Shown here: positions 32,471-43,626 of the stretch, piece after piece
Layout of the letters: each line of letters opens with the position of its first letter
Numbering within the stretch: position 1 is the stretch's first letter
NCBI GenBank assembly: GCA_012295275.1
Contig: CM022673.1
Span: 8,811,311 to 8,875,310, forward strand
Reading direction: 5' to 3'
Source of the DNA: Chrysomallon squamiferum
Taxonomy: Eukaryota; Mollusca; Gastropoda; Neomphalida; Peltospiridae
Length of the DNA stretch: 64,000 nt
Position numbers and translations under genes: made by a program
The notes under the pieces: model-generated
Databases searched by the model: none
What the model was told of the DNA's origin: nothing
Seen by the model: only the letters and a program-made list of their open reading frames with translations

Positions 32471-33100
32471 CACGGCGAAAACAATTTCATTTTTTTTACT
32501 TAATTTTCTCGTAAAATATAATAGTTATAGCAGCTAATCTATTATGAATGTAGTCGAATAAATGCATAAATGAATTTGTATACAGTAATTATGCTCTATA
32601 CAGGTAGAGGTTGTTTGGTTTAAATTACTGGTAGCAGATGAGAAACGTAAGTTTATGAATTCAAAAATAATTCACAAAAAACAGAGCAGAGCTTTCAGTG
32701 TTGCTGAACAGCACAGATTTACAGCTAAAACCGTTCCAAATGTGACAGATTTTAATAATAATTAATTAACCAGTTTTATTTTAGATAAGCATATACTATT
32801 AATTAATATGAAATTATTTACAGACTCGATAAAATGATTTATTTGAATTTTTAAAACATAAATTAAAATATAACCAGAGATGATTTACAACAAGCTGAGA
32901 AAATAATTTAGCTGTATCATTGTTTATCTGTTTATTTATTTATTTAAAAAAAACAAAATTTATTTATTTAACAAAAATTATTATAGTTATTATTATTATT
33001 ATTATTATTGTAGTCATCATGATCAGTATAATTATTGTTGTTATTATCAATAGCTTGGTTATTTTTGGTTGACACTGTAGTTCATTATTATTATTATTAT

Positions 33101-33131
<31 letters not shown>

Positions 33132-33249
33132 AGCAGCATTGTGATCGTCGTCGTCATCGACATCTCATTCTCATCATTATTATAGTTAAATTATATTACT
33201 AATTTTGATTTAATAATGTATATAGTGTTAAGTATTTTTGTCCCTTCGC

Positions 33250-33330
33250 TTAATTACCCTATTCTGTACCACTCTGAGGAAAGAAACGTTCAGCCAAAAC
33301 ATTGTCAAGAACGGTTAATACTTTATTGAC
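33250..33330 (+). mobile_element. Possible retroelement tail fragment
   Basis: The stretch CTCTGAGGAAAGAAACGTT followed by AGCCAAAACATTG resembles the 'TGAAGA...GAAACGTTG' tails common at 3' ends of invertebrate retroelement families. Family not determined. Confidence 0.3.
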
Positions 33331-34028
33331 TATTTGAGGCGCCATAGGTAAATTTAATATTAATTCGGCGCAATACATTATCACGTTCATTCTTTCCTAT
33401 ATATATATATATTCAAAAATATTCTAAGCATTAATGAATTATGAATTTTAGATTTTCCAGACATCATTCTGATTAAAAAATAAAATAAAATAAATAAAAA
33501 TAAAAATCTTAGAGTCACGTCAGATATTTAAAGCGGACTGATGAACGCAAAACAGAAGTGCGGGACCATCTGTGATCATAAAGGGAAATAATTTTAGTTT
33601 AATTCTTATTTCTTCTGTCAACCATCTATGAAATAAATTTTACGTTAGTAATTATTTGTATTGTATATGTATATTATTATCCTAAGGATCAATTTATTAC
33701 TGTAGTCTGTAAAATTAATTTAAAACAGAGTATGTTAGCCACTTAGCGGAAAATTACCAGCTGGTACGAAAAGTATTAATATGGAAATGTCTCTCTGGAA
33801 GAATGCAAATATATTCATACAGCGGTTTATTTTAAATAATGTAGTCATTGAAATTGGGTAACATAAACACTGTAAGAAATGTTAAAAATAATTCAGAGTT
33901 ATGTCCCTTATATCGACAATACCAGAATTCAGAAAAGAATTGTCTTATCGAGAAATAAAAAAAATCCATCTCTTTGCCGTGATGCTCCCGTAAAAAAAGG
34001 TGGAAAAAATATTACATACAGATCAGTA

Positions 34029-34178
34029 ATGGCAGCCACCATAGCTGCGTATCGTAAACTTTTTATCATATTTTTGACAGCTTCTACAGTTGTCTCGTGG
34101 GACAATGAAGAATTGGAGATGTTTGATCTCGTTGAAGAAATTAATAGAAATTTTTATGAAGTTTTGAATGTTGAAAAG
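34029..34178 (+). CDS. DNAJC1: DNAJC1 exon 1: signal peptide and start of J domain
   Basis: 50 codons, phase 0, donor [26 protein letters not shown] is a signal peptide; [18 protein letters not shown] begins the J domain (helix I). The frame is open 150 nt upstream to another ATG, giving a less likely N-terminal extension. Confidence 0.9.
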
Positions 34179-36627
34179 GTAATGACAATTTATAATTAAA
34201 TTTTGTTTTCAATATGGTGTGTGCCAGATCATCACGGCATCAAGATTGCAGGAGTAACTGAATAATTAATTTTAGTCTCGATGGAATTCAGTGTCATATT
34301 ATAACAATCTAGACAAGTTGTTAAGATAATAATGATAACATTACAAGATTCAGCAGTATTATTATTTGCATCTCTGTTGAACTTATTTATTTACATTTTT
34401 CTTCTCTTTTTTTTATTCCACCAAAAATATCAGACTCAAAATAATTAAATATCTATGGTCAACAGGCTATTTTTGATTATTCAGTGAACATATGACCTAG
34501 AACAGTTTTACTTTAATTTTTAAATTTTTTACATTTATTTATTTATTTATTTTATTTATTTATTTATTATTATTATTATTATCTGTCACCAATTTACTAC
34601 TTACCTGAAGATATTTAAAATATAGAATTAATTTAGAATAGAATGTAAAATTACTGTTGCATCAAAATATGATACTATACAACAGTGAGTGCTAACATTT
34701 AAAACGTAAAACAAAACAGTGCTAATGATATTAATAATAAATTGAAATATAAAAAATAATTACATTAAAATGATTAATAACATTAATATTCAGTTTTATT
34801 ATTAATGAATAATAAATGTAATTTTTAGTATATAATTAAAAAGACTAATCATATCACATTATCAGTATTGTATTAAAATAAAATGGTGTGTATGTTATTT
34901 AACTTATTAGCAACAAATTTATGTTTTATGTTTTTGGCAAACATTTTCCATATTCAAACACCTTTTTATTTTATTATTAGTATTACATTAGTTTTAATAC
35001 ACTTTGATTGCTTTACTAAATGATAAACTGTTAACGCTCTCAGTCTCTATGAGTAGTTCTCTGAGGCATATACATAAAAATCTAGTTACAAAGTGTGTAT
35101 CTGTTAGTTTTGTAAAATTATCTGAGGCAGAAACATCAAATCTAGTTAAAAAATTCTTGTAAACAAATTTTTGCTGCTTTTGTCCTTTGTTGCATTTCTT
35201 CTCTGAATTTATATTTCAAAATATCTCCAAGCAAATATATTCTAATATGTTTGAAATATTTCATCTTTTATTCAATTATATATATAATCAGCTGTTATTT
35301 TACTTTGTAATTTATATTTATTTTTTTCAAATTTATTTCAGACTGCCACTACTTCTGAAATAAAAAAAGCTTACAGAAAATTATCCTTGCAACTGCATCC
35401 AGACAAAAACAGCGCACCAGATGCAGCAGAAAAGTTTAGACAGGTTGTTAAAATAGCTTTAATGGTTTACGTTTAAACTTCCTCTTTATAATTCTTATAG
35501 TTATAGTGTATTGTATAATTTGTTTAAACATGACTAATTTTTGTCCTGGCTTGATACACGCATGTATTATCAGGATGTACAAGTGACAAAGCATGTTCAG
35601 TCTAATGAACTATTGTTAGATAAACTTGTATTTGCATGTATATCATATGTACATATACACATATGTGTGTGAGTGTATATGTATTTGTATTTGTGTGTAT
35701 GTATGTGTATATGTGTATGTATATATCTACATGCATATCATATACAGTGATACATAGATAAATGGATAATATTTATTAAGGTATATCTTGATTATTTTAT
35801 AATAAATGTATAACTCCAAAATAGAAAAAGCAAAGCATTGACTGTCCTTATTCTGTATTTGTTCCTTTAAATCATAATCAGAAAGGATTGTTTCAAACTG
35901 TTCCTTTAAATCAAATCAGAAAGGATTGTTTCAAACTGTTTTACAAAAAGTTTTATATGTTGTGTACATAACATATAGTTTCTACTTTTTAATGATGAAT
36001 ACTGATACAAAATATTTATATTTCTGTTTTGTAATTTTTAAATTATATTTTTCAGTTAGTGGCCGTGTATGAGGTTTTAAAAGATGAAGAACAACGAAAG
36101 AGGTTAATAAATTTCTGAGTTGTATTATTATTATTATTTTTTATTTATTTTTTATTTATTTATTTATTTATTTATTTATTTTAATAATTTAGTAGTTAAA
36201 ACATTGTTGTAAGTTTTTCTAAAATTACACAGCATGCTAGTTTGAGTTTGGGGCAGGCAGAGAGAAGATGAGTTACAAATGGACTATTTCACATCCAAAC
36301 AGTGTTATTAAAAAAGAAATTACTTATTCGTGAAAAAAGATCAAAATACAGGACATAATTGCACTGATGTCCCATTATTTTTATTATTATTATTTTTTAA
36401 TGGTCAGAAATAAGTTTCCTTTTACTTCTTATCTGTATTGTCCTTAACCTTATAGGTGCTGTTGTTGAGATATCTTTACATGCTAAAAGACCACTGTTGG
36501 TGAGATTTCTTGACACAATGGACTAATTTTATACACAGTAGGGATAAATGTAGATAATTTTCCTAGTTATGTGACACTGGGATGTATGTGTTGTTCCTAA
36601 ATTTGACACCAAATGTTTTGATAATGA

Positions 36628-36662
<35 letters not shown>

Positions 36663-39600
36663 TTATATATATATGTGGATTAAAAATCTGTTGAGAATGT
36701 CAATTAAAATAAGATATATATTTTTTTAAATATTTAATAATTTATATATTCTTTTTTCACAGGTATGACCAGGTGTTGGTGGAGGGTCTTCCTAACTGGA
36801 GACAACCTGTGTTTTACTACAGACGTGTTCGCAAACTTGGAATTCTTGAGTTGTCTTGTCTCCTGGCTCTAATAATGACCATTGGTCAATACCTGGTGGC
36901 CTGGTCAGTCTACATTGAAAGGAAATTATCCTTGGTTGGTATATATGTTTGAATTAATAGTCTGACTTTGTTTTAATGTTGTTCCATTTATAGTTCAGTT
37001 TGATAATGATAATGATAAGAATAAAAATAATGATGATTCTGATAAGAATAAAAATACTTTTATTATTTTTTTATTTTTAAACAGGAAGATTTCTTTGAGT
37101 CCAAAATGAAGAAAGAACAGAAGAAAAGAAGGAAGAACAAACAGGGGACTGTCGATCTGGAAGAAGAGATAGAAGAAGAACTGAGGCTGATTCCAAAACC
37201 CCGAATCCTTGACCTTTGGCCTTTTCGCTTACCTGGATTTACTATTTATGTTGCAAAATCATTACCTGGCCTGATGCTCTGGATCAAAGACAGTCTAATT
37301 AAAAGAGCAGAAACGGATGATGAAACGTCTGATGAAGATGAAGTAAGCACTGCAGGTAGAGTAATGTCAAATGTCCTTGATATTTTACGTACTAGAATGT
37401 TCCATTGAACCGTATATTCCAGTCAGTTATTTAAAAAAAAATAAAAAATGTAAAAATGGCTCTTTAATGGCTTTACTACCTCACTTTGAAATCACATTTG
37501 AGCTTTTTTGCACATACAATCATGTCATTATTTTAATGCATTTTTTTTCAATATTGGCAAACTGTATCGTGGAAAGTGTTTAGATTGGTGGACCTAACAT
37601 TCTGGTGTATGAAATTTCATGTACATTTGTTGGGATGTATAGATTATTCAATTATTCTGAATATGCGTTTAACCTAAAATCCCACATCCGATACAAAATA
37701 CCAGACATGAAATGTGAACAAATTATGTGAGAGTGTGTGTGTGCTTGTGTGTGTATGTATGTACCTGTACAGACCATCTGAAAAATCTAGATTCTTAAAA
37801 CTTATTATTTAAAAAAATGCTTTCAGTGTAAAGTGTTTTATCACACTGTTCATCATTTTATTTATCAGTTACTTGTTGTGTGTATTTTACAAATACTATT
37901 TCACTTTGAAGAAATCGGTGTAACATGGTTCCTTCAGCCTACAGTTAATTTTACATTCAGTTATTTTTATTGTTTTCTGTGTATGAGAATTATAAGTATT
38001 ACATCTGAAAGACAGTTAACTGTATTTAATTTTATTATGACAAATTTTGAAATCCATATATGTGTTTTTTGTTCAAGATAAGCTACTGTGATGTATATGG
38101 TAAAATATAGTTTTACTGCTGAAATTTATTATTTATTTTTATTACATTTTGCCTTGTTAGTTTTCTCTTTGTTATATAATTATTTTTTTTATATTCAAAT
38201 TTTTCTTCCATTTTGGGTTACTTCAGTTATGAAGATTTTAATCTTTAAATGTGTGTGAATATATACATACACACATACAGACATTTATACATACACATAT
38301 GCACACTCACACTACACAAACACATGCACATACATATATATATATGTGTGTGACTGTGCGTGTGAGTTATGTATTGTGTATGTATATGTATATTTTTTTT
38401 CTCTCTCTCAAGTTTATTAAATTTATAATATTCAGGGATTATACGTAAACCAAAGAAAAAGCGTGTAGAGATCCCTGTTTATCAGCCAGAGCTGTATGAG
38501 GGTGCCAAGGCTGTTGTGGTAGCTGACTGCACGTTGACATCACAGGAAGATGAAGCAGAACACAAACAAATAAAAGTTTGAAAACATTTTTATTACGTTT
38601 TTTCATCAATATTAAATGTGCATGTGCACAAATAAAGATGCAAGCTTTGATAATTAATATCTCATTTGACAAAAAAATTAAAATAATAATAATCAATAAT
38701 AATAATAATAATGATTATAATAATAATAAATTAATAAATAAAAAATTAATGAAGACAATTAAGAGTTACTGAGATAAAAAGGATTTTTCTGCTGAATTTC
38801 ATTGGAATAAGAAAAAAAATATTGTCTTGAATTATGCAGAAATATTGGCGAAAATCACCTGATTTTACTTTTATATTTTTTCCCTTTTTTTTGTGAAAGC
38901 TTATCTTCATTAAACTTAATATTAAATAGTATACTGCAAAATTCCATAAAGAAAGTGAATATTTTCAGCTTCTGTGAAAGCCAGCATATTAAAGAAAAAA
39001 CGTTTGTTAATTTATTTTAGGTAGGGAAGTGGACTGATGAGGAGATGGTTTTGTTGGTTAAAGCAAATAACAAGTTTCCTGGAGGAACTCATCTTCGATG
39101 GGAGAAAATTGCAGATTTTGTTGGACGTTCAGTTGAAGAGGTATAATTATCATTACAAAATATTTTATTTTAAGAGTTTATTGACCGGCTAAAATCCATC
39201 TGTGGTATATTTTATATTTCCAAATTTCAAATACTTTTTATTTCTGAATTTTCACTACGTATTTTTTGTATTTCCAGACTCTGTAAGTATAAATAAGAAA
39301 ATAAAATGAAAATAAATCATAATATATTAAATATTAATAATAAAACTTTATTTTATTGACCTTTTTAATTTGATTTTTATGTTAGTGTTTTTGTTATAGT
39401 TGTTTTTTGTAAATTAAAATGTTTATATCAGAGATTCTTTTGATAATTTTCTAAAAAAATTTAAGATACATTTGTAGATAAATAAATATATATTTTGATA
39501 ACATAATTGTTTTTTTTTGTTTTTTTTACTGTAAAATTATCTTTTTGAATTTCATATTACAGGTTCAAATGAAGTCTAAAACGTTAAAGAGTTCATACAA

Positions 39601-42600
39601 TATGAACCTTAGCCCATCAATTCAAGGTAGTTTTTTAGAAAAATATATCAATATATAAAATAAGATATATAATTCATTTATAAGCTTTATTAATTAATTA
39701 GTTATTTTGTGTTAGTGTACTAAGTATGTTAAATATATGTAGTACTGATTTTTAATCTTTATTTATTAATTTAGATATTGTAGAAAGTGGTATAATTAAT
39801 TTTGATGTATTAGTATGACAAATAGTATATTCATTTATAATATATGTAAAATTAAAACAGTTGACTTCATTTATGTATTTGTCAAGATGGAAGATTTCAG
39901 CAAAAACTACTCGAATATTCGCAGAACATAATCAGTTTGTACTGAAGTTTTAATAGCATTCTCTGTACAGTACAACCACACACAAAACAAAACTATCTTA
40001 AGTCACAAACATTCCACATAAAAAAAAACACTATAACTAAATTAGTAATTAATACACATATAAAAATTATTTCTGCCAGAAATATTACAGTTATCAGTAA
40101 AAATCATCAGTTCAAAATATCATTATCCAAAGAAGTTAGTAATGGTTGACTGTTCGTATCATTTCTTAAAGAAATCGTCTTTGATTACACTGTCAGCAAT
40201 TTCACTTTGCCAAACACTATTGTTCTTCTATAGAAATCACTGATGCGTGCTAATCCCTAATACAGTAGGCGATTATGGTACAGTCTAATTCAATAAATAA
40301 CATCAATCACTTCGTCGTTCATTTTATTGCATGTAGCAATAATTAGCAAAAATTGGTACTGCCGGTAGTGTATGGTGTACATATATATACTTTTGTTTAA
40401 CACTACTCACTTGCATAAACATGAATGTGTATGTGCTATCATGATACAACTGTAGTTCAGGTTACTCATTTCAACAGTTTTCATGTGAATTGTGATCGAG
40501 AAATAAGATTAGATCAGGCGATTATAATGTGATCATAACTGCACTGTGTACCCGTATTTAGCGGAGCAGACGATAACTTCCCACACAGGATAATGTTACT
40601 GTTTATATGTTAGGCTTCTGGCAAAGTGGGGGTAAACCGATGTGGCATATACTAGTTTACAAGCAAAATAAACACAATCGGTGAATTTTATCAGTTAACT
40701 ACAAAAGTTCTTTAACGTTCGTCTACAATTACATATTATGTAACAATACTGTAAAAACAGATGATGGAGGTGGGCACATTTCATTCCACTTAGTCAGTGA
40801 CCCATTGCTGTATATTTACCCAGGGAAACAGTAGCTTGTAGATGATTCCAGCTTGACTGGAGTTTTCAAAGGCTAATTTCTATTAAATCATTAGTCTAGG
40901 ACTGTAAATGACTGAGTAAAGAAAAATCTTCAGTGTTTGATTATTTGAAGATCGTCATTACTAATTATTAGTGAGGACCAGACTTTCAGCTTGGCAGATA
41001 AAGGTTACTGAGAAATCACTGCTCAAGTTGTCCAAATTTAAAATTCACTTCATCTGTAAATTTATCAATCTTTCTGTTAATATTTACTTACATGTAGAAT
41101 ATTTCTTAATATTTCTTAGAATTGTTTTTAATATTTGTTGTTACTGTTCGGGTTTTTTTTGTTGGGGGTAGCTGTTTTTTTTATTATTTATTTGTTTGTT
41201 TATTTATTTATTTATTTGTCTCTTTTACAGAAAATTATAATTAATGATACTTAATGTAGAATTTTGATAGCAAAACAAGCCACAAAAGCATTCCAGAGGA
41301 TATTTAGATTTTGTGTCCTGCAAAATTTACTTTAAGATTTATAAATTATTTGACTGATTCTTAATAATTCTTAATACAGTTTTGAAAATGGGTTGTCAAC
41401 CTTTTGATATATACAGTAGCTAATTTTATTATAAGTTTTGAAAATTATTATTCTTTAATTTCTTTCTTTCTTATCTTATTTACATTTACATAACAGCTGG
41501 AAACCCAAAACAGAAAACTGGAAAAAAACTGTGCGACATTAGTGACGAAATAATCACAAAACAAGACAGTGACTATGTTGATGGCATTGCTGAAAACAGT
41601 CAGGCACGTAGACGTACAAAACCACAAAAAACTGCAGAGAAAACTGTGCTTGTTTTACAACCAAAGGAACAGGAATTGTCGAAGCAAGTCAAAAACAATG
41701 TATCAAAAAAAAACCCCAGTTCAGAAGTAAAAGTGAATGAAGACTTGTGGACACAGAATCAACAGCAGATTTTTGAACGTGTTTTAAGACAGTATCCCAA
41801 AGGAACTGATAAGAGGTGGGAGAAAATAGCAGAACACATACCAGGGAAAACGAAGGTAATTAGCTATCAAAGGCTTAAATGTACTCTAGATTATCTGTAT
41901 TTAAGATAAACAGAGAAAAATAGTTTAGGAATCATGTTTAGTTTGTAAAGAGTTATCTGTAAAATACATTTTATGTTCACTTACAAAAGATAGAGGAAAA
42001 TAGAAAAATACACTATGGAAAAACAAAGGTAATTAGTTATGAAATGGATAAATTTATATAAGAGTATCTTTACTTAAGATGAATAGAGCAAACTTTTTCA
42101 GGAAATGCATATAGTGTGGAAAGAGCTAACCATAAAATGTGGGTGAACAGAATATTTCATAAAATAATAAAGTTTTATGGTGTTTAAATGGTAAAAACAT
42201 AAAACACATTTGAAAGAAACTGATAACAAATGGGAGAAAATAGCTGACGGTTCCAGAAAAAAAATCACAAATGAACAAACAGATTGTGAGAAAGAGCAGG
42301 AAAAAAAAAGAAAAAAAGATTATATATACTTTTCTTAAAGAAAATGTTTTGTTTATAACTAAACCAATTATTGGTAGAAGAGGTTTCTTGGAGGAAAAAG
42401 CTAAAGAAAATTATAATGTTTTAATGTACTGTTATGGAAAAATAGAAGTAAATTCAATAATAAGAGTTTATATAAATTATAAGGAAAAACAAGGCTAATT
42501 ATTGGCTTGAAATAGCTTTTGAAAAGAAGAACTTTTGAAAAGTAGAAATTAATGAATGAAATAATGATTATTTATTGATACATAAGTCCAATAGTTATAT

Positions 42601-43218
42601 TTTTATTATTTTATTATTATGAATAATTTTAAAATTAATGATTGATTATTGTTCTTGTTGTTGTTTTTATGATTTTTTTTTTTATTATTATTATTTAGAC
42701 AGTGATTAAATAAAACACACACTCAGCACTCTTTATTTTTGTTACTTTTTTGCATCAAACTTGTTTGAAAAATTATGATGATGCTTGATTATTGTTGTTT
42801 GTACCGGATTGAAAAAACAAACAGATATTTGCATTATGCATACTGTAAATCTGTTGTAAAAATCATTGATATAATTATGTATATTCTATAATCTATTCCA
42901 GTTTTTATTAATTCATGTCACTGAGGCTCTAGTTATTTAGTACTAACAGAATTTTCAAATGCTTTTTTATGAAAAAAAATATTTATATGTCTATCATTTA
43001 TTTATACATATGATAGATATTGCCAATAGCTTTATTTGTATTTATTGTAGTTTGTATATATTACATATAGATATACATGTGTTTTTTAAGATTATGCAAA
43101 TCAATGAATAAATAATAGAAATATTTGTATTTATTTTTAGGATGAGTGCATGGCCAGGTTCAAGTATTTGGTTGATCTTGTCAAGAAGAAGAAAGAAGCA
43201 GAAGGAAAAGATTCCTGA
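34029..43218 (+). CDS. DNAJC1: DnaJ homolog subfamily C member 1 (ERdj1/MTJ1), 10 exons
   Basis: ER-membrane J-protein that recruits and stimulates the Hsp70 BiP at the lumenal side and contacts ribosomes from the cytosol. Exons: 34029-34178, 35342-35443, 36056-36102, 36763-36934, 37085-37355, 38436-38575, 39021-39140, 39563-39626, 41497-41855, 43141-43218. Joined: 1503 nt, 500 residues. Order: signal peptide (1-24), [16 protein letters not shown] and J domain with HPD (in LQLHPDKN), [17 protein letters not shown], one membrane segment ([20 protein letters not shown]), a very basic cytosolic stretch ([13 protein letters not shown]), SANT1 ([13 protein letters not shown]... [12 protein letters not shown]), an acidic/basic linker, and SANT2 ([20 protein letters not shown]... 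[17 protein letters not shown]). The mammalian protein is about 550 residues. ATG 34029 is preferred over the in-frame ATG 33879 because it leads straight into the signal peptide and has G at -3 and +4. Confidence 0.95.
35342..35443 (+). CDS. DNAJC1: DNAJC1 exon 2: J-domain helix II and HPD loop
   Basis: 34 codons, phase 0 on both sides. Reads [20 protein letters not shown] then DKN; HPD is the catalytic tripeptide that triggers Hsp70 ATP hydrolysis, so the J domain should be active. Confidence 0.95.
35861..35938. repeat. 39-bp tandem duplication in DNAJC1 intron 2
   Basis: Two near-identical 39-bp units starting GTTCCTTTAAATC, at 35861 and 35900. Confidence 0.85.
36056..36102 (+). CDS. DNAJC1: DNAJC1 exon 3: J-domain helix III/IV
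   Basis: 47 nt microexon, phase 0 to 2: [15 protein letters not shown] plus a split Arg. Found by frame and family order; acceptor TTTTTCAG. Confidence 0.88.
36763..36934 (+). CDS. DNAJC1: DNAJC1 exon 4: post-J region and transmembrane helix
   Basis: 172 nt, phase 2 to 0; acceptor [31 protein letters not shown] is strongly conserved in the family; the membrane helix follows and ends with [12 protein letters not shown]. Confidence 0.93.
37085..37355 (+). CDS. DNAJC1: DNAJC1 exon 5: basic cytosolic region
   Basis: 271 nt, phase 0 to 1. Starts [19 protein letters not shown]; the highly charged segment corresponds to the ribosome-contacting region in mammals. The donor GTAGAG at 37356 is chosen because only it keeps frame with exon 6; a GTAAGC 19 bases earlier is out of frame with it. 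Confidence 0.82.
38436..38575 (+). CDS. DNAJC1: DNAJC1 exon 6: linker before SANT1
   Basis: 140 nt, phase 1 to 0: [20 protein letters not shown]... ending HKQIK. Basic KPKKKRVE then IPVY, as in the vertebrate protein (KKPKPEFPVY-like). Confidence 0.85.
39021..39140 (+). CDS. DNAJC1: DNAJC1 exon 7: SANT1
   Basis: 40 codons, phase 0 on both sides. [20 protein letters not shown] and [12 protein letters not shown] carry the spaced tryptophans of a SANT/Myb fold. Confidence 0.93.
39563..39626 (+). CDS. DNAJC1: DNAJC1 exon 8: end of SANT1
   Basis: 64 nt, phase 0 to 1: [20 protein letters not shown] plus Gln. Completes SANT1 helix 3. Confidence 0.85.
39840..41000. mobile_element. Possible insertion in DNAJC1 intron 8
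   Basis: About 1.1 kb that differs from neighbouring introns: almost no microsatellite, higher sequence complexity and no ORF over 70 codons. It may be an old transposon; no terminal repeats or target duplication were seen. Confidence 0.3.
41497..41855 (+). CDS. DNAJC1: DNAJC1 exon 9: linker and most of SANT2
   Basis: 359 nt, phase 1 to 0; acceptor CATAACAG, donor GTAATT. The polar linker ([12 protein letters not shown]...) leads into [20 protein letters not shown] and [14 protein letters not shown]. In mammals SANT2 binds serpins; that role here is not shown. Confidence 0.92.
41993..42530 (+). pseudogene. Decayed tandem copies of the SANT2 exon end in intron 9
   Basis: 41993-42145 repeats the exon end plus intron start (41820-41970) at a constant 173-bp offset, including the donor-like GGTAATTAG at 42028. 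A second relic near 42220-42250 matches ACTGATAA...GGGAGAAAATAGC of the exon. A third near 42481-42510 matches the GGGAAAACGAAGGTAATT junction weakly. Frames are broken; these are not coding. Confidence 0.65.
43141..43218 (+). CDS. DNAJC1: DNAJC1 exon 10: end of SANT2 and stop
   Basis: 26 codons: [20 protein letters not shown]... stop TGA at 43216. The vertebrate C-terminus has the same ARYKLLVELVQKKK-like ending. Confidence 0.94.
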   Translation, partial: DECMARFKYLVDLVKKKKEAEGKDS

Positions 43219-43413
43219 AGATAATTTTCAAAGAGATCTTTAGTGACACCTGGTGATGGAAATATTAACAAATAATATTCATTTAAAATATCTTATCAAT
43301 ACATTTCTGTGGCTGAAAAGCTTCATCTATGCTCAGTCATTCATTGCTAGTGGTGACTGGGTTAAGGATTACAGAATTTTCAATTTTTCTTTTTTACTGT
43401 AATAGGTTTAATA

Positions 43414-43417
<4 letters not shown>

Positions 43418-43450
<33 letters not shown>
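43418..43450. repeat. (TA)n microsatellite
   Basis: Perfect TA run in the DNAJC1 3' flank. Confidence 0.9.
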
Positions 43451-43455
<5 letters not shown>

Positions 43456-43620
43456 CAGAAATATATGCATACTTGTGCAGACACTCATACACACACTTTA
43501 ATATTCTGCTTCATGAAAATTTCATGTATTTTATTTTTATTAAGTACAGTTTTTACTGTTTAAACCCATTAAATGACACTCTTTTCAGTGGTGATTATTT
43601 TAAAACTTAATTTATTTTAA

Positions 43621-43626
43621 AATAAA
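43621..43626 (+). promoter_or_regulatory. Possible poly(A) signal of DNAJC1
   Basis: AATAAA about 400 bp after the stop codon. Several other AATAAA copies occur in this AT-rich flank up to ~45590, so the true site is unclear. Confidence 0.3.

Larger units (their letters stand above)
28192..34028. other. Divergent interval between gene C and DNAJC1
   Basis: Should contain the 5' exon(s) and promoter of gene C (-) and the promoter of DNAJC1 (+). Seen here: (TAG)n/(ATT)n tracts 28626-28745, an imperfect direct repeat 29271-29337, a hairpin 29832-29882, a TATA/ATG candidate near 30371-30474 (-), a T tract with retroposon-like context 30780-30900, an (AG)n tract, and a GC-richer island 32190-32470. 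No exon confirmed. Confidence 0.5.

Noticed and set aside
33879-34028. N-terminal 50-residue extension of DNAJC1 from the upstream in-frame ATG
   Set aside because: It would bury the signal peptide; the ATG at 34029 has better context and family-like start.
38439-38696. Minus-strand 85-residue ORF overlapping DNAJC1 exon 6
   Set aside because: Shadow of a real coding exon with no family features.
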